Positions 11,239 through 23,241 of a stretch of 64,000 bases of DNA are shown one piece after another. A program made the translations under genes and the position numbers. Source of the stretch: Taudactylus pleione. Lineage: Eukaryota; Chordata; Amphibia; Anura; Myobatrachidae. The notes under the pieces were generated by a model. It was not told the DNA's origin, did not search any database, and saw only the letters and a list, made by a program, of their open reading frames with translations. The stretch spans positions 13,757,501 to 13,821,500 of the forward strand of contig JAUIMM010000534.1 of the NCBI GenBank assembly GCA_031769625.1, in the 5' to 3' direction. Position 1 is the stretch's first letter. Each line of letters opens with the position of its first letter.

Positions 11239-11898
11239 GGGCCATATTTAGTTAGTGGCGATATTATCGCAACGGTGATAATTTATCGCCGATTTTTAAA
11301 AAATTTTCTCCATTTTAAAAAAGGGGAAAAATGTGCAAAATCTGTATTTTTGTGTAAAAATGTGGGGTTTTCTTACAGAACCCTTTGGACAGCCCCCTAA
11401 TGATACTTTAGCGAAAAGAAAAATTGTAAATTGCGTACTTTGGCAAAAGTAGACCGCTGAAATTTCGGTCAATTTATTTATTTTTCGTAAAAAAATGCAT
11501 TTAATGTATTGGGGCTGGTATTTCGGAGGGGCATAAAGGTGCACCAAGTGTTTTAAACATCGCACGTGACTGGCGCAGGTGTTTTTTTAGCGGTTTTAGA
11601 AAACCAACTTACGAAATTTATATTTGCTAAAGTATCATTGGGGGGCTGTCCAAAGGGTTCTGTAAGAAATCCCACATTTTTACCCAAAAATAGGGATTTT
11701 TAAATTTTTTTCACCTGCTCTAGGCTGGAGAAAAGGTTTCTCCAGTTCACTTCTTAGGCGAAAAACGGCCATTTTTCGCCGTCGTTGGCGAAATCGGATG
11801 CAAATCGGCTGATTGCGGTCGATACATTGGCAGATCGGACAGACGATTCACAAACGACAGCGAAAATGGCCGATTTCGCCACTAATTGAATACGGACC
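11239..11898. mobile_element. 660-bp foldback MITE with AAT target duplication
   Basis: Ends are GGGCCATATTTAGTTAGTGG and CCACTAATTGAATACGGACC, imperfect terminal inverted repeats. AAT flanks both sides (11236-11238 and 11899-11901). An internal inverted repeat pairs about 11355-11420 with 11618-11685 (ccctttggacagccccc against gggggctgtccaaaggg). A 3-bp target duplication and GGGCC ends fit a PIF/Harbinger-type MITE. No coding capacity. Confidence 0.78.
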
Positions 11899-11924
11899 AA
11901 TGCTTTTCCGTGTCACAGCATGTT

Positions 11925-12212
11925 TTGACACACCATCGGTCATAACATCAAAACTTGCACCAGATGCAGTTTCTTTATCTGAGTATTTCATCCTGTGTGA
12001 GTGGCTGTGTGTCTTTGGATGCAGCCACTTTCAGGCACAAACCCATGACATGTCCACATTGACTTAGCCAACCCCCCCCACTGTTACCTCACAGGAATGT
12101 CCCTAAAATCCACTGACTTTAAGTCCATATCTGTACTGCATCTCTGAGCAGTAACAACAACATCGGCCAACTGCGTGCAGCATCGACACTGTGCCCACCT
12201 CAAAATCAGGCC
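11925..12212. repeat. Partial MITE, type R4 (same family as 23242-23667)
   Basis: Shares gatgcagtttctttatctgag, a block on cagccactttcag, and the end AAATCAGGCCTA with the complete R4 copy. The left part is missing or too diverged to follow. Confidence 0.55.
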
Positions 12213-13644
12213 TATAAACATCAATTACCAGAGGGGTAAGGTGAATGCATATAATTATTAAATAATATTTATTTCTAAAGTGAAAATGTTTTAATTCTGT
12301 AAGTTTTAATGTACATGGAAAATGCTAGTTACTACAATATTACAATTTCCAAATGCTGGATCCATAGATCAGAAACATTTTCACATAAAAAAGGTCTTAA
12401 TGAATTATCAGGTTTTCTCTAAAGATGTATTAATTTTGTTTGTAGTATTTGTATTTCTTTTTTTTGTGTTGTTTCCTTTGTACTTACATCTTTACATCTT
12501 AATATGTCTCTATCAGCATTTTTTAGATTTGTACTGTTGCAATTTCATTTTCAATGAGGATTCCCCCTGGTTTTTATATACCCTTTGTATCTGTTCCTGC
12601 TGGGACCTTTGCTTATTTCATATATTTTATATGGCTCTCAGTGTTTTTATAGCATTACCACCATTATGCCTGTGTTGGGCTTTATATTTCATTACATACT
12701 TTTGCCCACATTATTCGGTCTTTACATGTACTGTTTTCAGCAGCCCTGGTTATTTAGATTGTACTGTGTGCTGTTCGCACTTATATGCTATTTATGAATG
12801 CAGCTTTCAGCCACCGTTTACATTTGACTTGTCTTACTTTGTTTTTGCAACCTATCACACTACTGCATTTAAGCATATGTGATGTGACCTCCGTGATGCT
12901 GCAACCCATGTAATCTATGAAGTCACCACATCTCCAGGACCCTGTCAGCTGGGTGGCACCATGGTCAGTCCATGGAGGGTACTTAAACGGTGTATGCCCT
13001 GACAAAAATGTTATCCTAACATTGGTCTGCTGCCTGACTCATCCTTTTTTTTAATTGAGGGCTGTCATCTGCTTCATGACTTCAGACATCAGTGGAATTA
13101 TTTATATCCTAAAAAGTACTCTAAAATGTAAATGTATCTTATTTGACCCAAACAATATTTGGCAATCCAGTATATTGGGCACTGTATATCAAGTTTATAC
13201 TTTATTGTTAATTGTTTATAATTAATAAATGTAGTTTTACAGCGCTTTTATATATTTTTTCTTTTCATATCGCTGTAGCCACTTCACTGAAGTGGGTCGC
13301 TGCATCCAGTCTTTGGACCATTGGAAGTCCTCAGTTTATAAATCTTATGTGCATTCTGCCGCCATGCTGTTTTAATTTTGGACTTTCTACATAACCTGGG
13401 ACTTCTTTTACTTGCCACAGTTTTGTTAGCAAGCAAACGGATTTGCCATAATTTTGTTTCCAAAATAGGTCCTGTTGAAACCCCAGAAGTTTTTGCTTCA
13501 GTTGGGTTTCCCATTCTATAATCAAAACAATGGAGACTATTCCAGTGCGCAATAAATTTTGTAGCTTATGTGACACAAGTAAAAGAGTATACACCTATAC
13601 TCAACCATAAATTCAGCATATAAAAAACATACATGTGCATACAC
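12213..13644. other. AT-rich span without a supported gene
   Basis: It holds a 186-codon hydrophobic frame at 12322-12882 with no recognisable domain (see rejected items). Near 13000-13020, ctgacaaaaatgttatcctaac forms a small hairpin and loosely recalls the Penelope-type motif, but it lacks the GAAA box. Confidence 0.5.
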
Positions 13645-14945
13645 TGGTGTCAAAATGAATACATTTAGATACCAATACTTATTTAAAAGTGTGCAAGCCA
13701 AAGTCTTTTTCATGTCTCGTTACTTTTCAAAGTATCTTCTTACTCCAGATACATGAAAAAGATAAAAACACATACAAAATGTGTAGTTCGTTCTTTAAAT
13801 CCACAATACACCTCTAGTGTAGAAAGATCAGAGGGGTAGCGTACCCAACTCACAATAGAGCAGAAGTTTAGAAGCAAATAAAGATATCTTTAAAATATTC
13901 CACCTTAAGGAGCGCATTTGATATCAACCATCATAACATTTATCAAGGATAACACATTTATTAAAACCATAAGCATAGATAAAATTACTATACACTCACA
14001 TATATATAATATTGCCACTACTTGTCTCCAACCCTTCAAATATTGACTGTATTAGTCCTTAGTAGATATTAGTTGGACAGAGCTTCCAGGAATTTTGTGA
14101 ATTGGGACTTCAGTTTATAGGTGTAGGTCCCTTTAAATTTTATATGAAAAGTTTTTCCTTCTCCGCTGTATACTTTATGCAGGGGAGAGCGCTGCTCCTG
14201 CATGTGCTATACTCGACTCATCAATTATTGCTGGTACTGTACATAAATATGTCCATGATGTTAATAAGAGGGAGAGCGCCTGCTCTATTTCATAAACACC
14301 CAGCACTATGCTCAACCTCGCTTGAGTCTTTGCCAAGTTACTGCAGTTGTAATTAGGGCTTATATGGGGGATGATTGCATCCTTACTCCGATACCATGCG
14401 TCCTTATGAAGTGCGGCAACAATGTCACTCTGTCAACATCCACGTTACTTTTCCACAATCCTGCAATGCTTGTGATCAAATCGCATTAATCCTTTACTTG
14501 AAATAATAAAGTAAAATCCCTTGTACAAGTGGAACACATGATAATGTAATCCAGAACATAAAAAAATCACAAATTACAGTGAGTGGTGTTCCCACACTGC
14601 GGGTATATTACATTGACCACAGCAGGCCACTCATATAAGCTGAATCAACTAGGGTGGTCAGAAAAAAATTAATATAAATGCAAGATACACAGTTATGAAT
14701 ATAAATGGTCAGTCTCCTTATCGTACAGCAGTTTAGCTCACAATTGCATCTACCCTATGTAGATACTAAGCGCAAAAATGATAGCCATATAGTACTTGGA
14801 ACTGGTGGTGTGGACTTTCAGCACGGTATTGGTGGTGCCGATTACTATATAGATAATTACTTAAAAGTCACAGGAGGGTATGGGTTAATGTCTTCAAAAA
14901 CGTCAGACCTGCGGCATCCCGCTGGTCTGAGGAAACACTGTGGCC
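13645..14945 (+). repeat. Left arm of a 3.9-kb imperfect inverted repeat (Penelope pseudo-LTR type)
   Basis: Sequence from tggtgtcaaaatg at 13645 onward reappears inverted at 16125-17553. Matching blocks include cttgtacaagtggaacacat, cgtacagcagtttagctcac and ctgaggaaacactgtgg. The middle, about 13760-14460, is longer than its partner and matches poorly. No gene is present. Confidence 0.78.
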
Positions 14946-15017
14946 ACCTCACCTAGCAACCAATGCCAGTGTAAGAGGCCGGCCAATAAAACATCACTGG
15001 CATCAACAGGGATTTCC

Positions 15018-15055
15018 TCCTTGACAAAGGTGGAAGCCGAAATGAGTTGGTGACC
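15018..15055 (+). ncRNA. Hammerhead-like motif in the palindrome spacer (degenerate)
   Basis: CCTTGACAAAGGTGGAAGCC, then GAAATGAGTTGG: a CUGAUGA-like box (UUGACAA), a short stem and a CGAAA box. This is the Penelope-element pattern with substitutions that probably abolish cleavage. Confidence 0.35.
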
Positions 15056-15246
15056 GGACACATCACACGCCAGGAGGGGGGAGAGACACTCAGCGTTCAT
15101 GCTATCTCTACAGATCACCCACAGTAATATCCATCATGACTGCATGGCAAACAAACTTTGACAGACTTTAGGATATAAGAGGCCAGCGGCAGAAGAAACA
15201 ACACAGCCGGCAAGGGGAAGGAGCGGCAATCTGTCAAGGGAGCTAA

Positions 15247-15845
15247 GGCCCTCATTCAGAGCCACTCGCTATTTGCGGTCGTTCGTTTTCTAAAAAGGGG
15301 TGGCTATTCAAATGAACCGTTCGCACTTTGCAGTCTGTTCACGCCTCTAAGTCTGAATGAGCGAGCAAAACATGCAAACGTAAATTTGAAAAATACACCC
15401 CCTGGCCGCTCGCACCATACGTCATGTCCGCTACTTATTAGATTAATCGAGTACATCGACCAGCTTATGAACTGCTCGCTATTCTTGTGGTTGGTTTTTT
15501 CAACCACTATTTTGTGAGCAGTTCTGAGTTAAAAAAAACCAAGTGACGTGGTCAATGACGCTGATGGATTAATTATGCACTCCCTTAAAACGCCCGTTTT
15601 GACCTTTAAGCACGCCTGCGATCGGATTTCCACTCCCCGTTTTCAAGCACCTTCCCCTGTTACCACCCACATACGCCTCATTCTGTCACTCAAATTATCA
15701 GGCATTAGCTATTTTGCGAGCACATGAATTTCAACCGCACTGACTGGTTCGCGCATGCGTATAACGATCCATACACATGCGCAGTTGGTCAAACATCGCT
15801 CAGAGCGAACGAGCTGCCGCTTACGAGTGGCTCTGAATCAGGCCC
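15247..15845. mobile_element. 599-bp Harbinger-like MITE, type F2, TAA target duplication
   Basis: Terminal inverted repeats are GGCCCTCATTCAGAGCCACTCG and its near-complement CGAGTGGCTCTGAATCAGGCC. TAA lies at 15244-15246 and 15846-15848. It aligns closely with the copy at 46245-46844 over its full length. It sits in the spacer of the 13645-17553 inverted repeat and so arrived after that repeat. Confidence 0.88.
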
Positions 15846-16124
15846 TAAGTCTCTAAACAGGAGGGGGTGAATGGAGAACGGCTTGTATGAGCTCCAACCG
15901 GCACATCCCCTTCCCAGATGACAGCCACGGCCCCCAGGTGCGACACTGCAGGTAGGCAGCTGGGTTACGGCAACCTCACGGGCAGACTGTGCCCAGAGGG
16001 AGGATGCTCCTGTCAAGAGCTCTCCCGGCATACAACAGGTTTATAGCCGTACTCCTACCCCAGGAAGATCAGCCCGGGGCCTCCTCATTCTCCTATACAT
16101 ATATTTTTTTTTTTTTCACTTCAA

Positions 16125-17553
16125 CCCACAGTTTTTCCTCAGACCGGAAGGACACCACAGGTCTGATATTTTTTAAGATATTAACTCTCACCCTCCTGTG
16201 ACATTTAAGTAATTATCTACATAGTAATCAGCACCACCGATACAGTACTGAAAGTACACACCACCAGTTCCAAGTACTAATTGGCTCTCATTTTTGCGCT
16301 TAGTATCTACGGTTTACAGTCGGGATGCCAACGGTCGAAATACCGGACAGCTTCCCGACTGTGCAATCCCGACAGGGGACTAATGATAGGCGTCAAAATC
16401 CCAACACCTATCATTATCCCAATGCCGAGAGCTCGGCGCCTGGCATACCGAACGACGATAAGCCAGGTGGCAGGCGCGGACAGCCATGGGGCGGAGGGTC
16501 AGGTTAGGGGCTCCATGGGGGACTTAGGGTGGGCACCCCCAGGGGGGTTAGGCTAGGGAAAGGGGTGGTTAAGGTTAGTCACCCCTGGGAGGGAGGTTAA
16601 GGGAGGTTAGTCACCCCTGGGAGGGAGGTTAGGCACCCACCCGGGAGACTTAGGTTTAGGCTGCAGGGATGGAGGGGTTAGGTTTAGGCATTTACAGGGG
16701 GGATTAGGCACTAGGGGGGTTAGGGTTTAAGCACCCCCAAAAGTGGGTTAGGGGAGGGAGAGGGTTAGGGATAGTTAGATACTTACAATCGGCATTTTCA
16801 CTCATGCCGGTCTTCTAGCATCAGGATTTGAACAGCGGTCATCCATACCAATCCCATATCTACATATGGTTTAAGTGCAATTGTGAGCTAAACTGCTGTA
16901 CGATAAGGAGACTGACAATTTAACTGTGTCACGTGTCTCTTGTATGTATATTAGTTTTTTCTGATCACCCCAATTGATTCAGTTTATATGAGTGGCCCGC
17001 TGTGGTCGATGTAATATGCTCACAGTGTGGGAACACCACCCACTGTAATTTGTAATTTTTTTTGTTTTGGATTACATTCTCATGTGTTCCACTTGTACAA
17101 GGGATTTTACTTTATTATTTCAAATAAAGGATTAATGCAATTTAATCACAAGCTGATAATTATTTTCATTTATATGCCTGCATATACTAAACATTGCATT
17201 AGACACACATACACTGATTGAAGAAGCATAGTGGTAATTTTCCAAAAGCCCATATTGGACTTATACATCATACTATATTATACAGACCATCAGAGGAGTA
17301 GCGCTCCGATAAAACAAATTTAACCTCTACTTTATGACATTAAGAGAAAGGACATCTCTAATATTGGAGCAGCTCCCAAAGTACATCTAGCATGCACTCG
17401 AGCGCAGGATCGCCACGTGTACTGTATAACCTTTATCTTTTTCTTGTATCTGGAGGAAGAAGATACCAGGAAAAGTAACGAGACATGAAAAGGACTTTGG
17501 CTTGCACACGTTTAAATAAGTATTGGTATCCAAATGTATTAATTTTGATGCCA
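16125..17553 (-). repeat. Right arm of the 3.9-kb inverted repeat, interrupted by a MITE
   Basis: Reverse complement of the 13645-14945 arm, from the ctcagacc block near 16139 to ttgatgcca at 17553. The pairing is broken by the insertion at 16311-16856. The left arm therefore preserves the empty site of that insertion. Confidence 0.78.
16311..16856. mobile_element. 546-bp MITE with TTAGGG-like minisatellite, type F4
   Basis: TATCTAC flanks both sides (16304-16310 and 16857-16863), an 8-bp site if one mismatch is allowed. The inverted copy of this region in the left arm shows the uninterrupted site. The interior, about 16500-16780, is a degenerate minisatellite of units such as ggttaggcacccctgggaggg. 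It is related to the element at 27170-27656 by its ends (gtcgaaataccg, ggatttgaac) and its minisatellite. Confidence 0.8.
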
Positions 17554-18360
17554 GGTTTCCCTAATTTTACCCTTTCCCTGCATTGTTCTGGTGATTGTGT
17601 GTGTCTGAGGTTAGTGTTGTGATAGGTTTGTAGATTTCAATCATGGTTAAGGTTGTTTGCTTTGCAGGTCTTTTTTATGCCAGTAAATAAGTGTGGATTG
17701 TAGGATATTCTTTTATTTCAGGTCGAGCATCACCAATCATCTCATTGGTCCACCTCTCTCTTAGGAGCAGAGCCATTAGTTGATTTGGTGATTGGGGTTT
17801 GCATTGGAATGGATTCCTAGGGCTTGTTGAGTCAGTGGTAATTTGCCAAGGATTAGCTAATCCATCTTGCTAGTATGGATTCTCACATATAGAAGTATAT
17901 ATACGTTATGAGGATATAATTAGATTATTGACAGACTAGTCATGTGAGACAAAACGAAAGACCCATAGACAGGATGTGATGCAATACTTGCAGCTCAGCT
18001 ACTGGAAGCTACCGGTGAACCACAAGCCAGGAAGCCGCAATGACTTCTTGCATCTTGAGCTAATCACGGCTACCGGAAGATCGTTGCTGCCAAATTCCGT
18101 CCATCAGAGTCAGCATGGGTACGAAAGAAAACATCTACAGGTCCCAATCACAGGTTAGTGATATGACTAAAAACACGGGTCCACTCTATTAGTGTCATGT
18201 AACCGTCTATGCATTCCAAATACCGGAAATCCCTTTCCGACATAGGAGTTACAGATACTTTTCAGCACTCTTTTTCTTCTAATTATATTATCAATTTCCA
18301 CAAATAAGTCTATCTTCAGAGTCTATATATTTATTTATCTGTTGATGAATTGTTCATATA
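17554..18360. other. No feature recognised
   Basis: AT-rich sequence with short reading frames only. I see no domain, repeat family or RNA gene. Confidence 0.5.
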
Positions 18361-18530
18361 TGTTTTTTCTGTACAAAATGCACTTTATTGAATAATCATT
18401 AGCAATCAGCTGCTCATTTAGAAGGGTATATAATCCCAAACAGGGGATAAGAAAAAGTTACCTTTGACAAAGCTGTGCATTACAGCAGCGAAACGCGTCA
18501 CTGCTCACCTCTATTTATATCAAGAACCCC
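18361..18530 (+). repeat. Penelope-type terminal fragment containing a hammerhead-like motif
   Basis: AT-rich leader followed by the best hammerhead-like candidate of the window (18463-18500). No coding sequence of a Penelope element is adjacent, so this would be a solo terminal fragment. Confidence 0.5.
18463..18500 (+). ncRNA. Hammerhead-ribozyme-like motif
   Basis: TTTGACAAA, then a perfect stem GCTGT with loop gcatt and ACAGC, then GCGAAACGCGTCAC. The CGAAACG box and stem II are as in active hammerheads; the CUGAUGA box is degenerate. Such motifs are known from Penelope-like element pseudo-LTRs. Confidence 0.5.
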
Positions 18531-19274
18531 CTTTTTATTTGTGGAAATTGCTTGAACCAGCACTGAACTTGTTTACAGCAGTACCTTATTGGGACCATCT
18601 ATATACATTAGAACTGACCTCTGGAAACAGTGGATAAGGCTTCAATACAGGCACATCGCAATACTGGTGAGGACATATTACTTATAATTGAAGTGTTTCC
18701 ATCCTCCACTTATATTTACGGGACAATATTCTCCAGCGGTGCCTCAGTTTTTGTGGACTATGCCCCCATGCCAAAAGGAGTTATAGGTACTAAACCATCC
18801 TGTCTCAATCTGGCCCAGTGTTATCAATTGGAACAAGCAACAGTGACTTTTAAATCTATTTATACCATGCAATTGTTTTTCCACCCTAGGGTTCTGAAAG
18901 TTCACAGCTGATATAATTTTATATTTGTTTACAATCTTTGTATGTTCATGTACATCACTTTAAATATATATTTTTATTAAAAATCTTTTTGAACCAATAT
19001 TAACATGTATGTATTATAACTAAACGGATTAGTGCATCCGTAAAGATATTAATTAAAACCATAGTGCTGCTATTCTGTTTATAATTTCTTTTGTGTTGTT
19101 TACTGGAGGTGACTACTCCAGCTGCTTTAGAACAATGACCCAAATTAGCGCCTGAATTTTCCTTGATTGGGTAAACTTTCTTAGCTTGCCAATGAATCCC
19201 TGGGTGGTTTATTGTTGTTTAATCAGGGGCAATGCTTTAGGCAGGTGCGAGGTAATAGACTTCATCCTGTGCAT
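18531..19274. other. No feature recognised
   Basis: AT-rich. A 93-codon frame at 18630-18911 has no recognisable domain. Confidence 0.5.
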
Positions 19275-19277
19275 TAA

Positions 19278-19860
19278 GGAGCTGATTCAGAGCCGCTCGC
19301 TAGATGCGTATGCAAATTGCGTAGGCAGCGCTATAACACCGCAATGCATGAGCATGCCCTGTATTTCTTAGAGAGCTATCACATAGTGTATGCAGACACC
19401 CACCAGCCTATCTTAAGATGCCCACTTGTGCACGTCATGTCCAGGAAGTGTATGTAACCATCGGTACATCGGATGCGATCGCAGTGCTTGAGGTTGACCA
19501 TACCCTGCCGCAAGCACTGTGAGCACTTCAGTGTATAAATAAGCCAGGTGACATGTACTATGATGCTGTCTTTTAATTATGTACACCTCTAAACCGCTGT
19601 TGAGATGCTCAGGCACGCCTGCGTTTGCACCTCCACTCCCCCATTTTTAATGGCCAGCCCCTGTTACCACCTACAAATGGCTTCCCCTGTCACTCACTCT
19701 GCTGGGCTGTCTATGCGCAGCGAGTAAATGCATTGTGAACTTTCGCTAAGGTATGCGCACGTACACTGCGATGCATACGCATGCACACAATACATACACA
19801 CTGCATACCATCAGCAGCAGTGAGCGTTTGTATCTTAGCGAGCAGGTCTGCATGAGCTCC
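19278..19860. mobile_element. 583-bp Harbinger-like MITE, type F2, diverged, TAA target duplication
   Basis: Ends GGAGCTGATTCAGAGCCGCTCG and GAGCAGGTCTGCATGAGCTCC; TAA at 19275-19277 and 19861-19863. It shares the F2 interior blocks cctccactccc, ccctgttaccacc and gtcactc. It is joined directly to an R3 fragment on its right, so it may have inserted into an R3 element. Confidence 0.72.
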
Positions 19861-19863
19861 TAA

Positions 19864-20105
19864 GTCTGACCTGACTTTGATCCAGCAATTTTCTCCACGA
19901 AAATTGGGGTAGAATGTCCCCATTTCCGGAATATGAGGGCGACATGCCCCAGTTTTTGGGTACGGTGGCCAGCCCTGCTCTGCCCCCCAAATGCTGCAGC
20001 ATCTCTGCAAGCAAGATCGCGGGACTCATTCTGAACATGCGCAGACCACTCACCATCAGAGATGTGTGGTAACCATTAGGTTAGTGTACCTCTCTGAATT
20101 AGGCC
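19864..20105 (+). mobile_element. 3' half of an R3-type MITE
   Basis: Matches the right half of the 53735-54214 copy (ccccatttccgg, ctgcaagcaagatc, cattctgaacatgcgcag, catcagagat) and ends TCTCTGAATTAGGCCC. The left half is absent. Confidence 0.6.
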
Positions 20106-22290
20106 CATTGTTCAGTAAGTATTTTACAGTTATAGTTAATTGTGTTTAAAAAATAAAACTATGGGAAATGTTTTTTTCACAACAGCGTAGTTCACTTTTC
20201 TATGTTCTAGTATAATTGTATGCCATTTTCGAAGGTGAAAACAATTTTCTTACTATAGTATTTTGTTTTGTCAAAACCCTGAACTCTATTGTTTTTTTAA
20301 ATTCTGAATAGCTGACAGTCTATTTTTATCAAATTGAATGAGATTGAAGAGGAAAAAGAGAAGCATGGTACAAATGTTCAATATTTTTTTATATCTTTAT
20401 TGCAATTGCTTATTTATTTTACAATAATAATATTTGTATGGTTTTTTTTTGCAAAACGAGTCACTTAGTAAAGGCAACATAGAAATATACATATTACACA
20501 GTTTATGTAGAGTATGAACTAGAGTGGCACAGGAATTAGCAGTGTTGCCTCACTGCACTGAGTTCATGGGTTCGAATCCAACCAAGACCTAATCCATGTG
20601 CAGCATGAATGTTTTCTCTGTGATTTATAGGTTCTGAGGCATCATTCCAGCACTAATGTTCCATATCTTAATTCCACTTGACTTTTCACAGGCCAAGACT
20701 GTCATAGGGTTAATTTCTAAAGTAAATAAGTAGCATCTGCAGTATATATTAGGATTAAATTGTTCCTATACCACAGGTCATTAATAGATTCATGCACAAC
20801 ATTATTATGGTCCATTTGTAGAGAAGCTAAACGCATTCATTGCAGATGTTTTGATATGAGTAAAACATGCATGGTTTGCAAAAGCTAGCTCTAAGCAAAG
20901 TCTACTACCGTATTTTACCCTGCCATCATTAATTTTCACTCTTCTTACTTATTAGTGTGTAGTGTGTGACCTTCATTTAGCTATTGAAAATCTCAGGAAG
21001 GTAATGACAGATTACAGAAGCATTCTGCTCACAATTTTTCAATTCAAATACATTTCTTTACATAAATAACATTTATATTATGGACAGAGACAGGGACGTA
21101 AGTACAGTAATTGAAATAAATGAGCAAAAGAGAGTAATAGAAATAAGTAGAAAAATAGTATTTAAGCTGATGTTAAAATGTCTGCCATTTACTGTACAAC
21201 ACTGAAACAATTTGCAATGTCTTGCAAAATAAGGTACATCTATTAACATGCGCTATGAACTCAGCTTTTAGGTTGTGTCTGTAAAGCAAATTCTCATTTT
21301 TGTGTTGCATCCTCATCCAGTACAGATGCAACCAACAATTACATCAATTATATATAATTGCCCCTCTCCAGGAGAGGGCAGCCAGTTTGACACTGAAGGG
21401 GGCGTGACACAGCAAAAGTGGGTGGTGGTGGGGGCGAGGGGGTTCTGGGTGATTCACCCACTATTCTGAGCTGACACCCGATTTTTGGGAGCCTGGCCTC
21501 ATTCTTGGAGAGTGTTCAAGTATAGTCTTACAGTTTTTCTAACTAAGATACAGAGCATATTACTCTCATAAATAAGATAGGGCAGAAGCTGAGGGCTTTG
21601 CAGAATTTGCAGTGTCAATCTAATTTATCATAATATATATATATATATATTTATTTTAATAGATTCAAGTCCACATAACCCTCATCCCCCACATTTATAT
21701 AAAATGAATGTTATATTGCTTCTAAACATTACTCCTCAACCGCCAAGACCTTTCAGACAGTTTGTACCCCATGTGTCTTGTTTGTCCTAAACATCGTCTT
21801 ACCATACACAGAAAAGTGAATACACTATTTTTAAATCTCTTAATATAACTATATAATAGAAATAACCAAAAATAATAAAAGAACAATAATCAACTACCAT
21901 TCCACTGTCAACCCCCCCCATTTCTAATCCATAACCTCACATTTATGTAATATTACGATTTTCATACAATTATGTACTGTTCACATCACCTGTTCTCACC
22001 TTTTCATAAGTCCTTACTTTAGCTCAGGTGACTGACTGATGTTAACACATTTCAAGTAGAGTTCTCAGACCCCAATGACAGGAGGACAGCCAGGTGCCTG
22101 CTGTTGTGCCTCAGTCCAGAGAAAAGTGTCATCAACCACACTTGGATAAAAACACAGTGGAAATGCAGCACTGTGATGAGATCATAGGGGGAGGAGCATC
22201 TGCCCAAGTCCCCCCTTCATCGTCCATCCACTGCTTGCCTATACACTTCCTCTGGTGGTCTCGAAATGTCAGTCATCACTCACTCTGAGT
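20106..22290. other. Mostly featureless non-coding span
   Basis: Contains a SINE remnant (20520-20640) and a short AT dinucleotide run near 21633-21652. No reading frame with a recognisable domain. Confidence 0.6.
20520..20640 (+). repeat. Degenerate V-SINE head
   Basis: gttgcctcactgcactgag, then a B-box GGTTCGAATCC at about 20568-20579, matches the tRNA-derived head of the better SINE copies at 22291 and 53345. The V domain is only faintly recognisable. Confidence 0.6.
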
Positions 22291-22618
22291 GGGCTGCACA
22301 GACAGTGTAATGGTTAGCATTACTGCCTCACAGCAGTGAGGTCATGGGTTCGGTTCTCACTATAGCCCTAACTGTGTGTAGTTTGTATATTCTCCCTGTG
22401 CTTGCATGGGTTTCCTCCAGGTACTCTGTACAGGTAGGTTAATTGGCTCCCAACAAAAAAATTAACCGTAGTGTGTATGTGTGTGAGCACGTGGTAGGGA
22501 ATATAGAGTGTAAGCTCCGCTCGGGCAGGAACTGATGTGAATGGCCAAATATTCTCTGTAAAGCACTGCAGAATATGTGTGCGCTATGTAAATAACTGGT
22601 AATAAATAATAAATAAAT
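22291..22618 (+). mobile_element. V-SINE (tRNA-derived head, V domain, AATAAAT tail)
   Basis: The head carries gtaatggttagcattactg (A-box zone) and ggttcggttctc (B-box zone, one base off consensus). The V domain begins tgtgtgtagtttgtatattc and includes ctccctgtgcttgcatggg. The 3' part holds gtgtgtatgtgtgtgagcac, tgtaagctcc and gcgctatgtaaataa, then an (AATAAAT)-like tail. It would be transcribed by RNA polymerase III and mobilised by a partner LINE. Confidence 0.85.
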
Positions 22619-23241
22619 GTACAGGCAGTACTCTTTGGATGCATCATGCATGGCATACATGATGTGATTGAAGCTTAATGGCATGTTTGCCGGCTGGGAC
22701 CGATTGTCTGTCCAGGCATATCCCTGAACCGTAAGCTGCCGCTGCCTAATATTGTTCAACAGGCCAGGAAGAGGGAGCTACTCACACCTTTCCAACCTAT
22801 CCCTGACCCCTAGCCACAGCTGTGAATCACTCTGATTGGCATAGACTAGTGCTGGGGTGTGCCTGTGCACACTAGGGAATCCCTGTGGCATGCCTATGTG
22901 TGTATGCAGTCACAGGCGATGCATACACAGTTCAGTCTCCACTTGCCACTGAAATTATGTAATTGGGTTGTAATGGGGCATTCCCTTGTCGCCCAGTTTA
23001 GTAATGCTGTATCAATGGAATTGCAGGTTGTGCAGATTAATTTTAGTTTTCTTTTTTTACCACTTAGCTGACGATTAAAGAAAAAGATTCAGAAATTGAT
23101 TTAAAACTTTTTTAAATAAAAAAAAGTATTTTTAAGAATATAGTAAAATATTTTATTTAGAAAAAAATATATATAAGGGAGGGCAATAATACAGGTAGTG
23201 TGTGACACCGGCATTTGATAAATTCCTTTCTTAGACCTTAA
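22619..23241. other. No feature recognised
   Basis: Non-coding sequence; a 106-codon minus-strand frame overlapping it lies partly within the SINE and is not a gene. Confidence 0.5.

Noticed and set aside
12322..12882. 186-codon hydrophobic reading frame, possible membrane protein
   Set aside because: It is rich in F, L, Y and C because the DNA is T-rich and low in complexity; no domain, no coding context and no conserved-looking segment.
22291..22618. tRNA gene (A- and B-box-like sequences)
   Set aside because: No cloverleaf; the boxes are the head of a V-SINE, also seen at 53345.
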